Positions 7,688-16,606 of a DNA stretch of 64,000 nucleotides are shown here, one piece after another. Numbering within the stretch: the stretch's first letter is position 1; every line of letters begins with the position of its first letter. The notes beneath the pieces were generated by a model that was not told the origin of the DNA, did not search any database, and saw only the letters and a list, made by a program, of their open reading frames with translations. The stretch is from Dickeya oryzae (lineage in GTDB: Bacteria; Pseudomonadota; Gammaproteobacteria; Enterobacterales; Enterobacteriaceae). The position numbers and the translations under genes are program-made. The stretch is from assembly GCF_009372235.1 (NCBI RefSeq), contig NZ_ML762920.1, positions 62,001 to 126,000 of the forward strand. The letters run 5' to 3'.

Positions 7688-9319
7688 ATGAGTATTTTTA
7701 CTGATTTGAACACCAGCAGAAAATGGCAAATCGACCAATGGTTATCGGCGATTAACAGCCACATTGAAAAAATTCAGCAATACGCTCACAGCGCGGTCAA
7801 TCCCACGCCGTTATTGGCTGACGGATTTGAGATAAAAACACAATCTCCTGTTGTCTGGCGGTTTCCCGATGGCCATGATGCACCAATCTCTAACTTCGCC
7901 AGTCAGCAAAACTGGCTGCGTTTATTAATATCCATGAGCGCAGTCACAGAAACAGAAAAATATCGTCAGTCCGCTTTTGCTCAGTGCGACTATTTTCTGA
8001 ACCGATTCGTCGATGAAAATAGCGGTCTTTTTTACTGGGGCGGCCATCGTTTTATTCATCTCGACACATTAGCCAGTGAAGGACCAGAATCAAAATCGCT
8101 GGTCCATGAATTAAAACACCATCTTCCCTATTATGAGTTCCTGTATCAGGTCAATCCTGAGAAAACCCATCATTTTATTCAGGGATTCTGGAACGCGCAT
8201 GTAGAAAATTGGGATAGTCTGGATTTGGGGCGACACGGCGATTACGCCAAGATACGCGATCCACACGTCTTTGAGCATGCCCGGCATGATGTCGTCGACC
8301 CTGCCAAATGGCCGGAGCTACCGTTAACCAAAGGGTTAACCTTCGTTAATGCCGGTACTGATCTTATCTACGCCGCCTTCGCTTACGCCCGCCACAGTGG
8401 CGATACACAGGCGGCTGACTGGGGTAAACACCTCTACCGTCAGTATGTGTTGGCGCGTAACCCGGAAACCGGTATGCCGGTTTACCAATTCAGTTCACCA
8501 TTGCAGCGCCAGCCCGTACCGACTGATGACAATCAAACCCAATCCTGGTTTGGTGACCGCGCGCAGCGGCAGTTTGGTCCGGAATTTGGTGCGATTGCCC
8601 GTGAAGCGAACGTGTTGTTCCGCGATATGCGTCCACTGCTGATCGACAACCCACTGGCAATGCTCGATATTTTGCAACACCGCCCTGATACCGAAACACT
8701 CACCTGGGTTATCTCCGGCCTGAAAAATTACTACCAATACGCTTATGACATCGACAGCAATAGCCTGCGGCCGATGTGGAACGATGGTCAGGACATGACC
8801 GGCTACTGCTTCAAGCGTGATGGTTACTACGGCAAAGCAGGTACCGTATTAAAGCCGTTCCCGCTGGAAGGTGACTATCTGCTGCCATTGGTTCGTGCCT
8901 GGCGACTGAGTCACGATAGCGACCTGTATACATTGATCATGACGATGTTGTCACGACTGGAAAAAGAAGGCTTTCATCAGTCCGCCTCCCCATTCCTGTT
9001 GTTGGCAATTACCGAACTGGCGCACACTCAGCAATCCGCACAATGGGCGGAATATGCCTGGCAAATGGCGGAAATTTTATTTAAGCGTCATTACCACCAC
9101 GGTTTATTTGTGCGCTCTGAACACCATCGTTATGTACGCCTTGATGATCCCTTCCCTGCCATTCTGTTGACGTTGATCGCCGCCTGCAGAAATAAATGGC
9201 AGGAAATTCCTACGATATTAACCCAGGGGGGATATATCCATGGCGATTATCGGATTAATGGAGAAAGCCGGGTTATTTATGACACGGAGTTTATTTACCC
9301 AGAGAAACTAATTCATTGA
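7688..9319 (+). CDS. pelW: Cytoplasmic exopolygalacturonate lyase PelW (PL2)
   Basis: 543 residues without a signal peptide, beginning MSIFTDLNTSRKWQIDQW. Family PL2 lyases fold as an alpha/alpha barrel and cleave by Mn- or Co-assisted beta-elimination; PelW removes unsaturated dimers from the reducing end of short oligogalacturonates taken up by the cell. The product is passed to Ogl. Motifs such as HLDTLASEGPESKSLVHELKHHLPYYEFLY and the histidine-rich central part agree with this family. It has its own KdgR box and is followed by togM after 43 bases, so pelW-togMNAB is probably one operon. Confidence 0.95.
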   Translation: MSIFTDLNTSRKWQIDQWLSAINSHIEKIQQYAHSAVNPTPLLADGFEIKTQSPVVWRFPDGHDAPISNFASQQNWLRLLISMSAVTETEKYRQSAFAQCDYFLNRFVDENSGLFYWGGHRFIHLDTLASEGPESKSLVHELKHHLPYYEFLYQVNPEKTHHFIQGFWNAHVENWDSLDLGRHGDYAKIRDPHVFEHARHDVVDPAKWPELPLTKGLTFVNAGTDLIYAAFAYARHSGDTQAADWGKHLYRQYVLARNPETGMPVYQFSSPLQRQPVPTDDNQTQSWFGDRAQRQFGPEFGAIAREANVLFRDMRPLLIDNPLAMLDILQHRPDTETLTWVISGLKNYYQYAYDIDSNSLRPMWNDGQDMTGYCFKRDGYYGKAGTVLKPFPLEGDYLLPLVRAWRLSHDSDLYTLIMTMLSRLEKEGFHQSASPFLLLAITELAHTQQSAQWAEYAWQMAEILFKRHYHHGLFVRSEHHRYVRLDDPFPAILLTLIAACRNKWQEIPTILTQGGYIHGDYRINGESRVIYDTEFIYPEKLIH

Positions 9320-9362
9320 TTTTATTTTTACAGACTCACCATTACAAAAGTAGGTAAGCATT

Positions 9363-10253
9363 ATGAATGAAAACAGAATGCTGGGGTTAGCTTATATCTC
9401 CCCCTATATAATAGGGCTGATAGTTTTTACCGCTTTTCCCTTTCTTTCATCGTTCGTACTCAGTTTTACTGAATACGATTTAATGAGTCCGCCCACCTTC
9501 ACCGGCCTGGAAAATTACCACCGGATGTTTATGGAGGACGATCTTTTCTGGAAATCCATGGGAGTGACGTTTGCTTATGTGTTCCTGACCATTCCGCTGA
9601 AACTGATTTTCGCACTGCTCATCGCCTTCGTGCTGAACTTCAAGTTACGTGGCATCGGTTTTTTCCGTACCGCTTATTATGTGCCGTCAATTCTCGGTAG
9701 TAGCGTAGCTATCGCCGTATTGTGGCGCGCCCTGTTCGCCATCGATGGGTTACTCAATAGCTTTATCGGCGTCTTCGGTTTCGACCCGGTTAACTGGCTG
9801 GGCGAGCCCTCGCTGGCGTTAATGTCGGTTACCTTACTGCGTGTTTGGCAGTTCGGTTCCGCGATGGTTATCTTCCTGGCTGCCCTACAGAACGTGCCGC
9901 AATCCCAATATGAAGCGGCGATGATCGATGGTGCTTCGAAATGGCAGATGTTCCTGAAGGTTACCGTACCGCTGATTACGCCGGTTATCTTCTTCAACTT
10001 CATCATGCAGACAACGCAGGCGTTCCAGGAGTTTACCGCGCCCTATGTGATTACTGGCGGTGGTCCAACCCACTACACCTATCTGTTCTCGCTCTATATC
10101 TACGATACCGCGTTCAAGTATTTCGATATGGGGTACGGTGCCGCGCTGGCATGGGTGCTGTTCCTGGTGGTAGCTGTCTTCGCCGCTATCTCCTTCAAAT
10201 CGTCTAAATACTGGGTGTTCTATTCCGCCGATAAAGGAGGAAAAAATGGCTGA
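9363..10253 (+). CDS. togM: Oligogalacturonide ABC importer, permease TogM
   Basis: A 296-residue inner-membrane permease of the MalF type with about six membrane helices. The cytoplasmic EAA loop that docks the ATPase is visible as EAAMIDGASKWQMFLKVTVP near residues 182-201. TogM and TogN together form the channel that imports oligogalacturonides bound by TogB. The stop overlaps the togN start by 8 bases, indicating translational coupling. The assignment rests on the MalF-type sequence plus the pelW-tog-kdgM context. Confidence 0.95.
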   Translation: MNENRMLGLAYISPYIIGLIVFTAFPFLSSFVLSFTEYDLMSPPTFTGLENYHRMFMEDDLFWKSMGVTFAYVFLTIPLKLIFALLIAFVLNFKLRGIGFFRTAYYVPSILGSSVAIAVLWRALFAIDGLLNSFIGVFGFDPVNWLGEPSLALMSVTLLRVWQFGSAMVIFLAALQNVPQSQYEAAMIDGASKWQMFLKVTVPLITPVIFFNFIMQTTQAFQEFTAPYVITGGGPTHYTYLFSLYIYDTAFKYFDMGYGAALAWVLFLVVAVFAAISFKSSKYWVFYSADKGGKNG

Positions 10254-11148
10254 TATTCATTCTCCACTGTCTGCGCAGGACATCGCTGCAGAAGAAGTTC
10301 GCCGCACGCTGCGCCGTGAAAAAATCAGCGCCAGCATCCGCTACATCATTTTGCTGGCCGTCGGCATCCTGATGCTTTACCCGTTGGCGTGGATGTTCTC
10401 AGCGTCGTTCAAACCGAACCATGAGATCTTCACCACTCTCAGTCTGTGGCCGACACATGCCACCTGGGATGGTTTTATCAATGGCTGGAAAACCGGCACC
10501 GAATACAACTTCGGTCACTACATGATCAATACCTTCAAGTATGTGATTCCGAAGGTGGTGTTGACGGTCATTTCCTCCACCATTGTGGCTTACGGTTTTG
10601 CCCGGTTCGAGATTCCGTGGAAGAACTTTTGGTTCGCCACGCTGATCGGCACCATGCTGCTGCCAAGCACCGTTTTGTTGATTCCGCAGTACATCATGTT
10701 CCGTGAAATGGGCATGTTGAACAGCTACCTGCCGTTGTATGTGCCGGTTGCATTCGCCACCCAGGGATTCTTTGTCTTCATGCTGATTCAGTTCCTGCGT
10801 GGTGTACCGCGTGATATGGAGGAAGCCGCACAGATCGATGGGTGCAATTCCTGGCAGGTACTGTGGTATGTCGTGGTGCCGATTCTGAAACCGGCCATCA
10901 TCTCTGTCGCACTGTTCCAGTTCATGTGGTCAATGAACGACTTTATCGGTCCGCTGATTTACGTTTACAGCGTCGACAAATACCCGATTGCGCTGGCGTT
11001 GAAAATGTCTATCGACGTGACAGAAGGCGCACCGTGGAACGAAATTCTGGCAATGGCGAGCATCTCCATTCTGCCGTCCATCATCATTTTCTTCATGGCG
11101 CAGCGCTACTTCGTTCAGGGCGTTACCAGCAGCGGCATTAAAGGTTAA
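10246..11148 (+). CDS. togN: Oligogalacturonide ABC importer, permease TogN
   Basis: A 300-residue permease of the MalG type. The N-terminus has a long charged cytoplasmic tail (about residues 10-27) before the first helix, and the EAA loop reads EEAAQIDGCNSWQVLWYVVV near residues 189-208. It pairs with TogM to form the membrane channel. The start overlaps togM, with the RBS AAAGGAGG inside the togM 3' end; the ATPase gene togA begins 13 bases after the stop. Confidence 0.95.
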   Translation: MADIHSPLSAQDIAAEEVRRTLRREKISASIRYIILLAVGILMLYPLAWMFSASFKPNHEIFTTLSLWPTHATWDGFINGWKTGTEYNFGHYMINTFKYVIPKVVLTVISSTIVAYGFARFEIPWKNFWFATLIGTMLLPSTVLLIPQYIMFREMGMLNSYLPLYVPVAFATQGFFVFMLIQFLRGVPRDMEEAAQIDGCNSWQVLWYVVVPILKPAIISVALFQFMWSMNDFIGPLIYVYSVDKYPIALALKMSIDVTEGAPWNEILAMASISILPSIIIFFMAQRYFVQGVTSSGIKG

Positions 11149-11161
11149 TAGAGGATTTATC

Positions 11162-12289
11162 ATGGCTGAAGTCATTTTCAACAAACTGGAAAAAGTTTAC
11201 TCCAACGGTTTCAAAGCAGTCCACGGTATCGACCTGACGATCAAAGACGGCGAATTCATGGTCATCGTCGGGCCGTCTGGTTGTGCCAAGTCCACTACCC
11301 TGCGCATGCTGGCCGGTCTGGAAACCATCAGCGGCGGTGAAGTTCGTATCGGCGACAAGATCGTCAATAATCTGGCACCGAAAGATCGCGGCATCGCGAT
11401 GGTGTTCCAGAACTACGCGCTCTATCCGCACATGACAGTGCGCGAAAACCTGGCCTTCGGCCTGAAACTCAGCAAGATGCCGAAAGACAAGATCGAAGCA
11501 CAGGTGAATGAAGCAGCCAAAATTCTGGAACTGGAAGAATTGATGGATCGCCTGCCGCGCCAGCTATCCGGCGGTCAGGCGCAGCGTGTGGCGGTAGGCC
11601 GTGCCATCGTGAAAAAACCGGATGTATTCCTGTTCGATGAACCACTCTCCAACCTGGATGCCAAGCTGCGTGCCTCAATGCGTATCCGTATTTCGGATCT
11701 GCATAAGCAGTTGAAAAAGAGCGGGCATCCTGCGACCAGCGTCTACGTGACGCATGACCAGACCGAAGCCATGACCATGGGTGACCGCATTTGTGTGATG
11801 AAGCTGGGCCACATCATGCAGGTGGATACACCGGATAACCTGTATCACTTCCCGAAAAACATGTTTGTCGCCGGTTTTATCGGTGCGCCGGAAATGAACA
11901 TCAAGCCGGGCAAACTGTTGGAAGAAAACGGTCAGATCTCATTGCAGGTCGGCCAATACACCATGAGCTTGAACCAATCCAAGCAGGACAAAGTCCGCAA
12001 TTATGTGGGTAAAGATATCTGCTTCGGCGTTCGCCCTGAATACGTCACGGTATCGGAAACACCTTTCGATGGCGGCCATTTCCAGGGAGACCTGGTACGT
12101 GCCGAAAACATGGGCCACGAGTTCTTTATGTACATCAAGGTCGATGGGTTTGAGTTGACCAGTCGTATGCCGTCAGACGAAGCGCGGACGATTATCAACA
12201 ACAGCATGCATCGTCAGGTGTATTTCAAATTTGATATGGATAAATGCCATATCTTTGATGCAAAAACAGAACAAAATATCTCTCTCTAA
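11162..12289 (+). CDS. togA: Oligogalacturonide ABC importer, ATPase TogA
   Basis: A 375-residue MalK/MsmX-type ATPase. In order: Walker A GPSGCAKST near residue 37 (Ala where most relatives have Gly, but the catalytic Lys-Ser-Thr is intact), Q-loop VFQNYALYPHMTV, ABC signature LSGGQAQRVAVGRAI, Walker B VFLFDEPLSNLDA, switch His in VTHDQTEA, then a C-terminal TOBE-type domain from about residue 235. It energises TogMN. It lies 13 bases after togN and 14 bases before togB. Confidence 0.95.
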   Translation: MAEVIFNKLEKVYSNGFKAVHGIDLTIKDGEFMVIVGPSGCAKSTTLRMLAGLETISGGEVRIGDKIVNNLAPKDRGIAMVFQNYALYPHMTVRENLAFGLKLSKMPKDKIEAQVNEAAKILELEELMDRLPRQLSGGQAQRVAVGRAIVKKPDVFLFDEPLSNLDAKLRASMRIRISDLHKQLKKSGHPATSVYVTHDQTEAMTMGDRICVMKLGHIMQVDTPDNLYHFPKNMFVAGFIGAPEMNIKPGKLLEENGQISLQVGQYTMSLNQSKQDKVRNYVGKDICFGVRPEYVTVSETPFDGGHFQGDLVRAENMGHEFFMYIKVDGFELTSRMPSDEARTIINNSMHRQVYFKFDMDKCHIFDAKTEQNISL

Positions 12290-12303
12290 CAGGAGTATAA
12301 CCG

Positions 12304-13596
12304 ATGAAAAAAGTGATCCTACGGACATTAATTGCCTCTTCTCTGGCGCTGATGGCGCACCAGTCTTTTGCTGCTGATCAGGTTGACCTGCGCATGTCAT
12401 GGTGGGGCGGTAACGGTCGTCACCAGGTGACACTGAAAGCCATCGAGGAATTCCAGAAAAAGTACCCGGACATCAAAGTTAAAGCAGAATACACCGGCTG
12501 GGATGGTCACCTGTCCCGCCTGACTACCCAAATCGCGGGCAATACCGAGCCGGACGTAATGCAGACCAACTGGAACTGGCTGCCGATTTTCTCGCGCACG
12601 GGTGATGGTTTCTACGACCTGAACAAGGTGAAAGACGTACTGGATCTGTCGCAATTTGACGCCAAAGAACTGCAGGCCACGACAGTCGACGGCAAACTGA
12701 ACGGGATCCCGATCTCGGTGACAGCACGTGTGTTCTATTACAACATCGAAACCTGGAAGAAATCCGGCTTAACTTACCCGAAAAATTGGGATGAGTTGAT
12801 GAACGCCGGTAAAGTCTTCAAGGAAAAACTGGGCGACCAATTCTACCCTCTGGTACTGGAGCATCAGGATTCTCTGGCGCTGCTGAACTCCTACATGGTT
12901 CAGAAATACAACATCCCGGCGGTAGACGAGAAGAACAAGAAATTCTCTTATACCGACGCACAGTGGGTAGAATTCTTCGAAACGTATAAAAAGCTGGTCG
13001 ACTCCCACGTCATGCCGTCTGCGAAGTACTACGCTTCGTTTGGCAAGAGCAACATGTATGAAATGAAGCCATGGATTGCGGGTGAATGGGGCGGCACTTA
13101 CATGTGGAACTCCACCATCACCAAATACTCCGACAACCTGCAACCACCGGCCAAACTGGAGTTAGGCTCCTACCCCATGCTGCCAGGTGCTAAAGAGGCA
13201 GGGCTGTTCTTCAAACCGGCTCAGATGTTGTCCATCGGCAAATCCAGCAAGCATCCGAAAGAAGCGGCCATGCTGATCAACTACCTGTTGAACAGCAAAG
13301 AAGGGATTCAGGCGTTGGGCCTGGAGCGTGGTGTACCGTTGAGTAAAGCCGCCGTCGCTCAATTGCGTGCTGATGGTGTGATCAAAGACAACGATCCATC
13401 TGTGGCAGGTCTGAATCTGGCATTGTCTTTACCACATGAAACCAAGACATCACCTTATTTCGATGACCCGCAAATTGTCGCATTGTTTGGTGATGCCATT
13501 CAGTATATCGATTATGGTCAGAAATCTGTGGAAGAAACGGCTAAATATTTCCAACGCCAGGCTGATCGTATTCTGAAACGTGCAATGAAAGAATAA
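12304..13596 (+). CDS. togB: Oligogalacturonide-binding protein TogB
   Basis: A 430-residue periplasmic solute-binding protein of ABC family 1. The signal peptide is clear: MKKVILRTLIASSLALMAHQ followed by SFA, with cleavage before ADQVDLRMSWWGG. The mature part has the early motif RHQVTLKAIEEFQKKYP and W-rich ligand-site segments (NWNWLPIFSRTG, WIAGEWGGTYMWN). It captures oligogalacturonides that entered through KdgM and delivers them to TogMNA; in Dickeya it also serves chemotaxis toward these sugars. A strong terminator ends the operon. Confidence 0.95.
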   Translation: MKKVILRTLIASSLALMAHQSFAADQVDLRMSWWGGNGRHQVTLKAIEEFQKKYPDIKVKAEYTGWDGHLSRLTTQIAGNTEPDVMQTNWNWLPIFSRTGDGFYDLNKVKDVLDLSQFDAKELQATTVDGKLNGIPISVTARVFYYNIETWKKSGLTYPKNWDELMNAGKVFKEKLGDQFYPLVLEHQDSLALLNSYMVQKYNIPAVDEKNKKFSYTDAQWVEFFETYKKLVDSHVMPSAKYYASFGKSNMYEMKPWIAGEWGGTYMWNSTITKYSDNLQPPAKLELGSYPMLPGAKEAGLFFKPAQMLSIGKSSKHPKEAAMLINYLLNSKEGIQALGLERGVPLSKAAVAQLRADGVIKDNDPSVAGLNLALSLPHETKTSPYFDDPQIVALFGDAIQYIDYGQKSVEETAKYFQRQADRILKRAMKE

Positions 13597-13617
13597 TTGT
13601 CATTTGATTTTTTATTT

Positions 13618-13648
13618 AAAGCCCCGTGCGCTAAGCCGGGGCTTTTTT
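13618..13648 (+). terminator. togB terminator
   Basis: Stem AAAGCCCCG / CGGGGCTTT with a 12-base loop followed by a T-run, 21 bases after the togB stop. It separates the pelW-tog transcript from kdgM. Confidence 0.9.
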
Positions 13649-13725
13649 ATTTAAATTGAAACAAAACGAATCATTCTGTCGATCATCGTCACAACTTGAA
13701 GTAATTTTGAATTTATTGTGAATCT

Positions 13726-13747
13726 AAAAGATCAAGATCACAAAATG
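13726..13747. promoter_or_regulatory. CRP site upstream of kdgM
   Basis: On the minus strand the sequence reads TTTTGTGATCTTGATCTTTT, with the conserved TGTGATC half-site and the ATC of the second half. It lies about 100 bases before the kdgM start. CRP activation of kdgM is known in Dickeya. I see no clean KdgR box here by eye, although kdgM is a known KdgR target. Confidence 0.55.
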
Positions 13748-13845
13748 AAATTAAATAATCCATAAAATAGAACTCGTTCCATAAGAACACATCGCTTTTA
13801 TTTTTTTATTCTTTTCTTTATCTGTATATATATAGGGAAAATACA

Positions 13846-14568
13846 ATGAAGATTAAATTATTAACTTTGGCTGTTGCATCTCTGGTTAGCGTAAACGCTT
13901 TAGCTGTATCCATCGATTATCGTCATGAAATGCAGGATACTGCTAAAGCAGGTCATAAAGACCGTCTGACAATTGCTCATCGCTTTGCTAATGGCTTCGG
14001 ATTATCTTCCGAAGTGAAATGGGTGCAATCCAGCAAAGACAAAACGCCGGATAAACCCTTTAACGAACAAGTTAGCAATGGCACTGAAGTGGTTGCCAGT
14101 TATGTTTACAAATTCAACAACACCTTTTCCATTGAGCCAGGTTTTTCTTTAGATTCAGCATCATCTGGCAACAACTACCGCCCTTACATTCGCGGTCGCG
14201 CTAATGTCACCGATGACTTGTCCGTCGCGTTACGTTATCGTCCGTATTTCAAACGTAATAGCGAGAACATAAATAATAGTGATCCTAAAAAAAGCACTAT
14301 GGATAAAGGGTATACGTTAACTGGTAATATCGATTATACCTTCCTGCAGGCTTACACCATCGGTTACGAGCTGGAATATAAAAAAGCCACCTCAGGTGAG
14401 GTTGTTCTTGCCGACAACGATGATTACGAAATCACTCATAACGTGAAATTGTCTTATAAATGGGACAAGAATTGGAAACCCTATGTCGAAGTGGGTAACG
14501 TTTCCGGTTCTAAATCCACCGATGAACGTCAAACTCGTTACCGTGTCGGTGTGCAGTACAGTTTCTAA
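13846..14568 (+). CDS. kdgM: Oligogalacturonide-specific outer-membrane porin KdgM
   Basis: 240 residues with the signal peptide MKIKLLTLAVASLVSVNALA, cleaved before VSIDYRHEMQD. The mature protein shows alternating polar and hydrophobic strands and ends in the aromatic C-terminal motif typical of outer-membrane barrels (RYRVGVQYSF). KdgM is a 12-stranded monomeric porin, the founder of the KdgM/NanC family, and admits acidic oligosaccharides from pectin. It lies between togB and paeX, so outer-membrane entry, inner-membrane import and trimming are encoded together. The leader region is AT-rich. Confidence 0.97.
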   Translation: MKIKLLTLAVASLVSVNALAVSIDYRHEMQDTAKAGHKDRLTIAHRFANGFGLSSEVKWVQSSKDKTPDKPFNEQVSNGTEVVASYVYKFNNTFSIEPGFSLDSASSGNNYRPYIRGRANVTDDLSVALRYRPYFKRNSENINNSDPKKSTMDKGYTLTGNIDYTFLQAYTIGYELEYKKATSGEVVLADNDDYEITHNVKLSYKWDKNWKPYVEVGNVSGSKSTDERQTRYRVGVQYSF

Positions 14569-14836
14569 TTCACTGATCACGACATCTGGAATATTGCGTC
14601 AAAACGGATAATACCATGCTATTAGTGTGGCATTTTTATTATCCAGGTTAATATCTGCCAGGAATTAACCAAACCATCAATTCGTCATTTTGAATTTCTG
14701 TGCCTATTTCCCTTTATGGGAAATAATTTTACTCGCCAGTTTGGGTAAACATTTTATTCTCTTCGATGAAATGTTTACCTGTTTTTTATCCCCTCCACCG
14801 TCATACTGACTCAATAAACGCAATGGATAAACGGCC

Positions 14837-15805
14837 ATGTCACTACGCAAATTCATTACAGGAACACTTATCATGTCTGTCAGTGGACTCACCTTCGCCG
14901 ACACTACCTTCCCGATATGGCCGCAAGGCGACGCACCCGGTGCGGTCACATCGTCAGTACAGCAGCAAGTGGTTGAACGCAGCAAAGACCCCACATTGCC
15001 AGACCGTGCCGTAACCGGCATACGCCGACCAGAAATCACGGTTTACGCGCCAGAAACCCCTAACGGCATCGCACTATTAATTACCCCTGGCGGTTCTTAT
15101 CAGCGTGTTGTACTGGATAAAGAAGGCAGTGACCTGGCACCGTATTTCACTCAGCAAGGTTACACCTTGTTCGTCATGACCTACCGTATGCCAGCCGATG
15201 GTCATCAGGAAGGTGCCGATGCGCCACTGGCCGATGCTCAACGCGCGATCCGCATCTTGCGTACCCATGCCGCACAATGGCGTATTAACCCCCACCATAT
15301 CGGCTTGATGGGATTCTCTGCCGGTGGGCATGTTGCAGCCAGCCTCGGTACCCGTTTTGCACAAACCGCTTATCCAGCTCAGGACGAAATAGACTACGCC
15401 AGCGCCCGCCCCGACTTTATGGTGCTGATGTACCCCGTCATCTCTATGCAGGAAAATATTGCCCATCCAGGTTCACGTAAAGCGCTGATAGGCTCGCACC
15501 CCAGCGACGCACAAATTCAGCGTTATTCCGCAGAAAAACAGGTCAGTACACAAACGCCACCAACATTTTTGGTACATGCGATTGATGACCCCTCGGTGCC
15601 AGTAGACAACAGCCTGGTGATGCTGGCAGCACTGCGAGAGCACCACATTCCGGCTGAAATCCATCTGTTTGAACAAGGGAAACATGGTTTTGGTATCCGG
15701 GGGACAACCGGACTACCTGTGGCGATGTGGCCACAGTTATTAAATAACTGGATAAAATCACTGCAATTAGATAAAAAGACCGGGAATCAACCAGATAAAA
15801 CATAA
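14837..15805 (+). CDS. paeX: Pectin acetylesterase PaeX
   Basis: A 322-residue alpha/beta-hydrolase. The signal peptide MSLRKFITGTLIMSVSGLTF ends in A and is cleaved before DTTFPIWPQ, so the enzyme is periplasmic. The nucleophile elbow GFSAGGH, oxyanion-side GGSY motif, Asp in DDPSVP and His in GKHGFG give a complete catalytic set. PaeX removes acetyl groups from short oligogalacturonides so that lyases can act. In Dickeya it is read both from its own promoter and by readthrough from kdgM. The start used has only a weak RBS; the in-frame ATG at 14873 would cut the signal peptide. Confidence 0.94.
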   Translation: MSLRKFITGTLIMSVSGLTFADTTFPIWPQGDAPGAVTSSVQQQVVERSKDPTLPDRAVTGIRRPEITVYAPETPNGIALLITPGGSYQRVVLDKEGSDLAPYFTQQGYTLFVMTYRMPADGHQEGADAPLADAQRAIRILRTHAAQWRINPHHIGLMGFSAGGHVAASLGTRFAQTAYPAQDEIDYASARPDFMVLMYPVISMQENIAHPGSRKALIGSHPSDAQIQRYSAEKQVSTQTPPTFLVHAIDDPSVPVDNSLVMLAALREHHIPAEIHLFEQGKHGFGIRGTTGLPVAMWPQLLNNWIKSLQLDKKTGNQPDKT

Positions 15806-15849
15806 CTGGTTACAGCGTCACACCTTCCGTCAACTGCTGCAATCTCTTA

Positions 15850-15869
15850 TACTGTATAAAATGACAGTT
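15850..15869. promoter_or_regulatory. LexA (SOS) box upstream of ydjM
   Basis: TACTGTATAAAATGACAGTT has the CTG-N10-CAG core of the LexA operator with an AT-rich centre. It overlaps the likely -10 element (TATACT, 15848-15853) and ends 13 bases before the ydjM start. E. coli ydjM is likewise a LexA target. Confidence 0.85.
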
Positions 15870-15882
15870 TTTGAGATGTTTC

Positions 15883-16461
15883 ATGACCGCGGAAGGCCAC
15901 CTCCTGTTTGCCGTAGCCAGCGCAATCTTTGCAAAGAAAGCAGAACTCTCGCCCGCTCTGGCAGCGGGTGACTGGTGGCATATTATTCCCGCCGCAATGC
16001 TAACGGCCCTGTTACCGGACATCGATCACCCTAAGTCGATTCTGGGCCAGCGCCTGAAGTGGATTTCCGTACCAATCGCCAGGTTGTGTGGCCACCGTGG
16101 TTTTACACATAGTTTGCTGGCGATATTGGTCGGCGTTTATGTTATTCGTACCCGGCTACCGGTCGACTGGCCCTTACCGGGTGATGTCTACCATGCCATG
16201 ATCGTGGGGTATTTAAGCCATATTGTCGCTGATATGCTGACGACCGCTGGCGTACCACTGTTATGGCCGTGCCGATGGCGGTTTCGTCTGCCCATTCTCA
16301 ATAGCGATAAAGGAAACCAACTGGAACGCATACTGTGTGTAAGCCTTATTCTGTTTATGTTATGGCAACCACAACAACCGCTGGAATCCTGGCACTACGG
16401 CGAACCTGCGCGCTGGTTGCAGCAATTCGGCCAACAATTGCATGAATTACTGATGCGTTAA
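15883..16461 (+). CDS. ydjM: Inner-membrane protein YdjM, DUF457 metal-dependent hydrolase family
   Basis: 192 residues from the start MTAEGHLLFAVASAIFAKKA, which matches E. coli YdjM; a start 12 bases earlier would fall nearer the LexA box and adds residues absent from E. coli. Conserved histidine and aspartate motifs are present (LLPDIDHPKS, GHRGFTHS, GYLSHIVADMLT), a pattern typical of DUF457 membrane hydrolases, together with several membrane segments. Its function is unknown. It is SOS-inducible in E. coli, and the LexA box here implies the same. tcyP follows, as ydjN does in E. coli. Confidence 0.93.
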   Translation: MTAEGHLLFAVASAIFAKKAELSPALAAGDWWHIIPAAMLTALLPDIDHPKSILGQRLKWISVPIARLCGHRGFTHSLLAILVGVYVIRTRLPVDWPLPGDVYHAMIVGYLSHIVADMLTTAGVPLLWPCRWRFRLPILNSDKGNQLERILCVSLILFMLWQPQQPLESWHYGEPARWLQQFGQQLHELLMR

Positions 16462-16606
16462 ATCAACGCCAACCTCGTTATTCCATTCGGTTTAATCAAT
16501 GTTAGTTATCTCTATAACCGCAATATAAAAGACCTGCTATTCTACTGCGCTGGCTACGTTTCCTTCTGACCGTAGCGGTGATAAACATTAAAAAAGGAGT
16601 AGTGGG

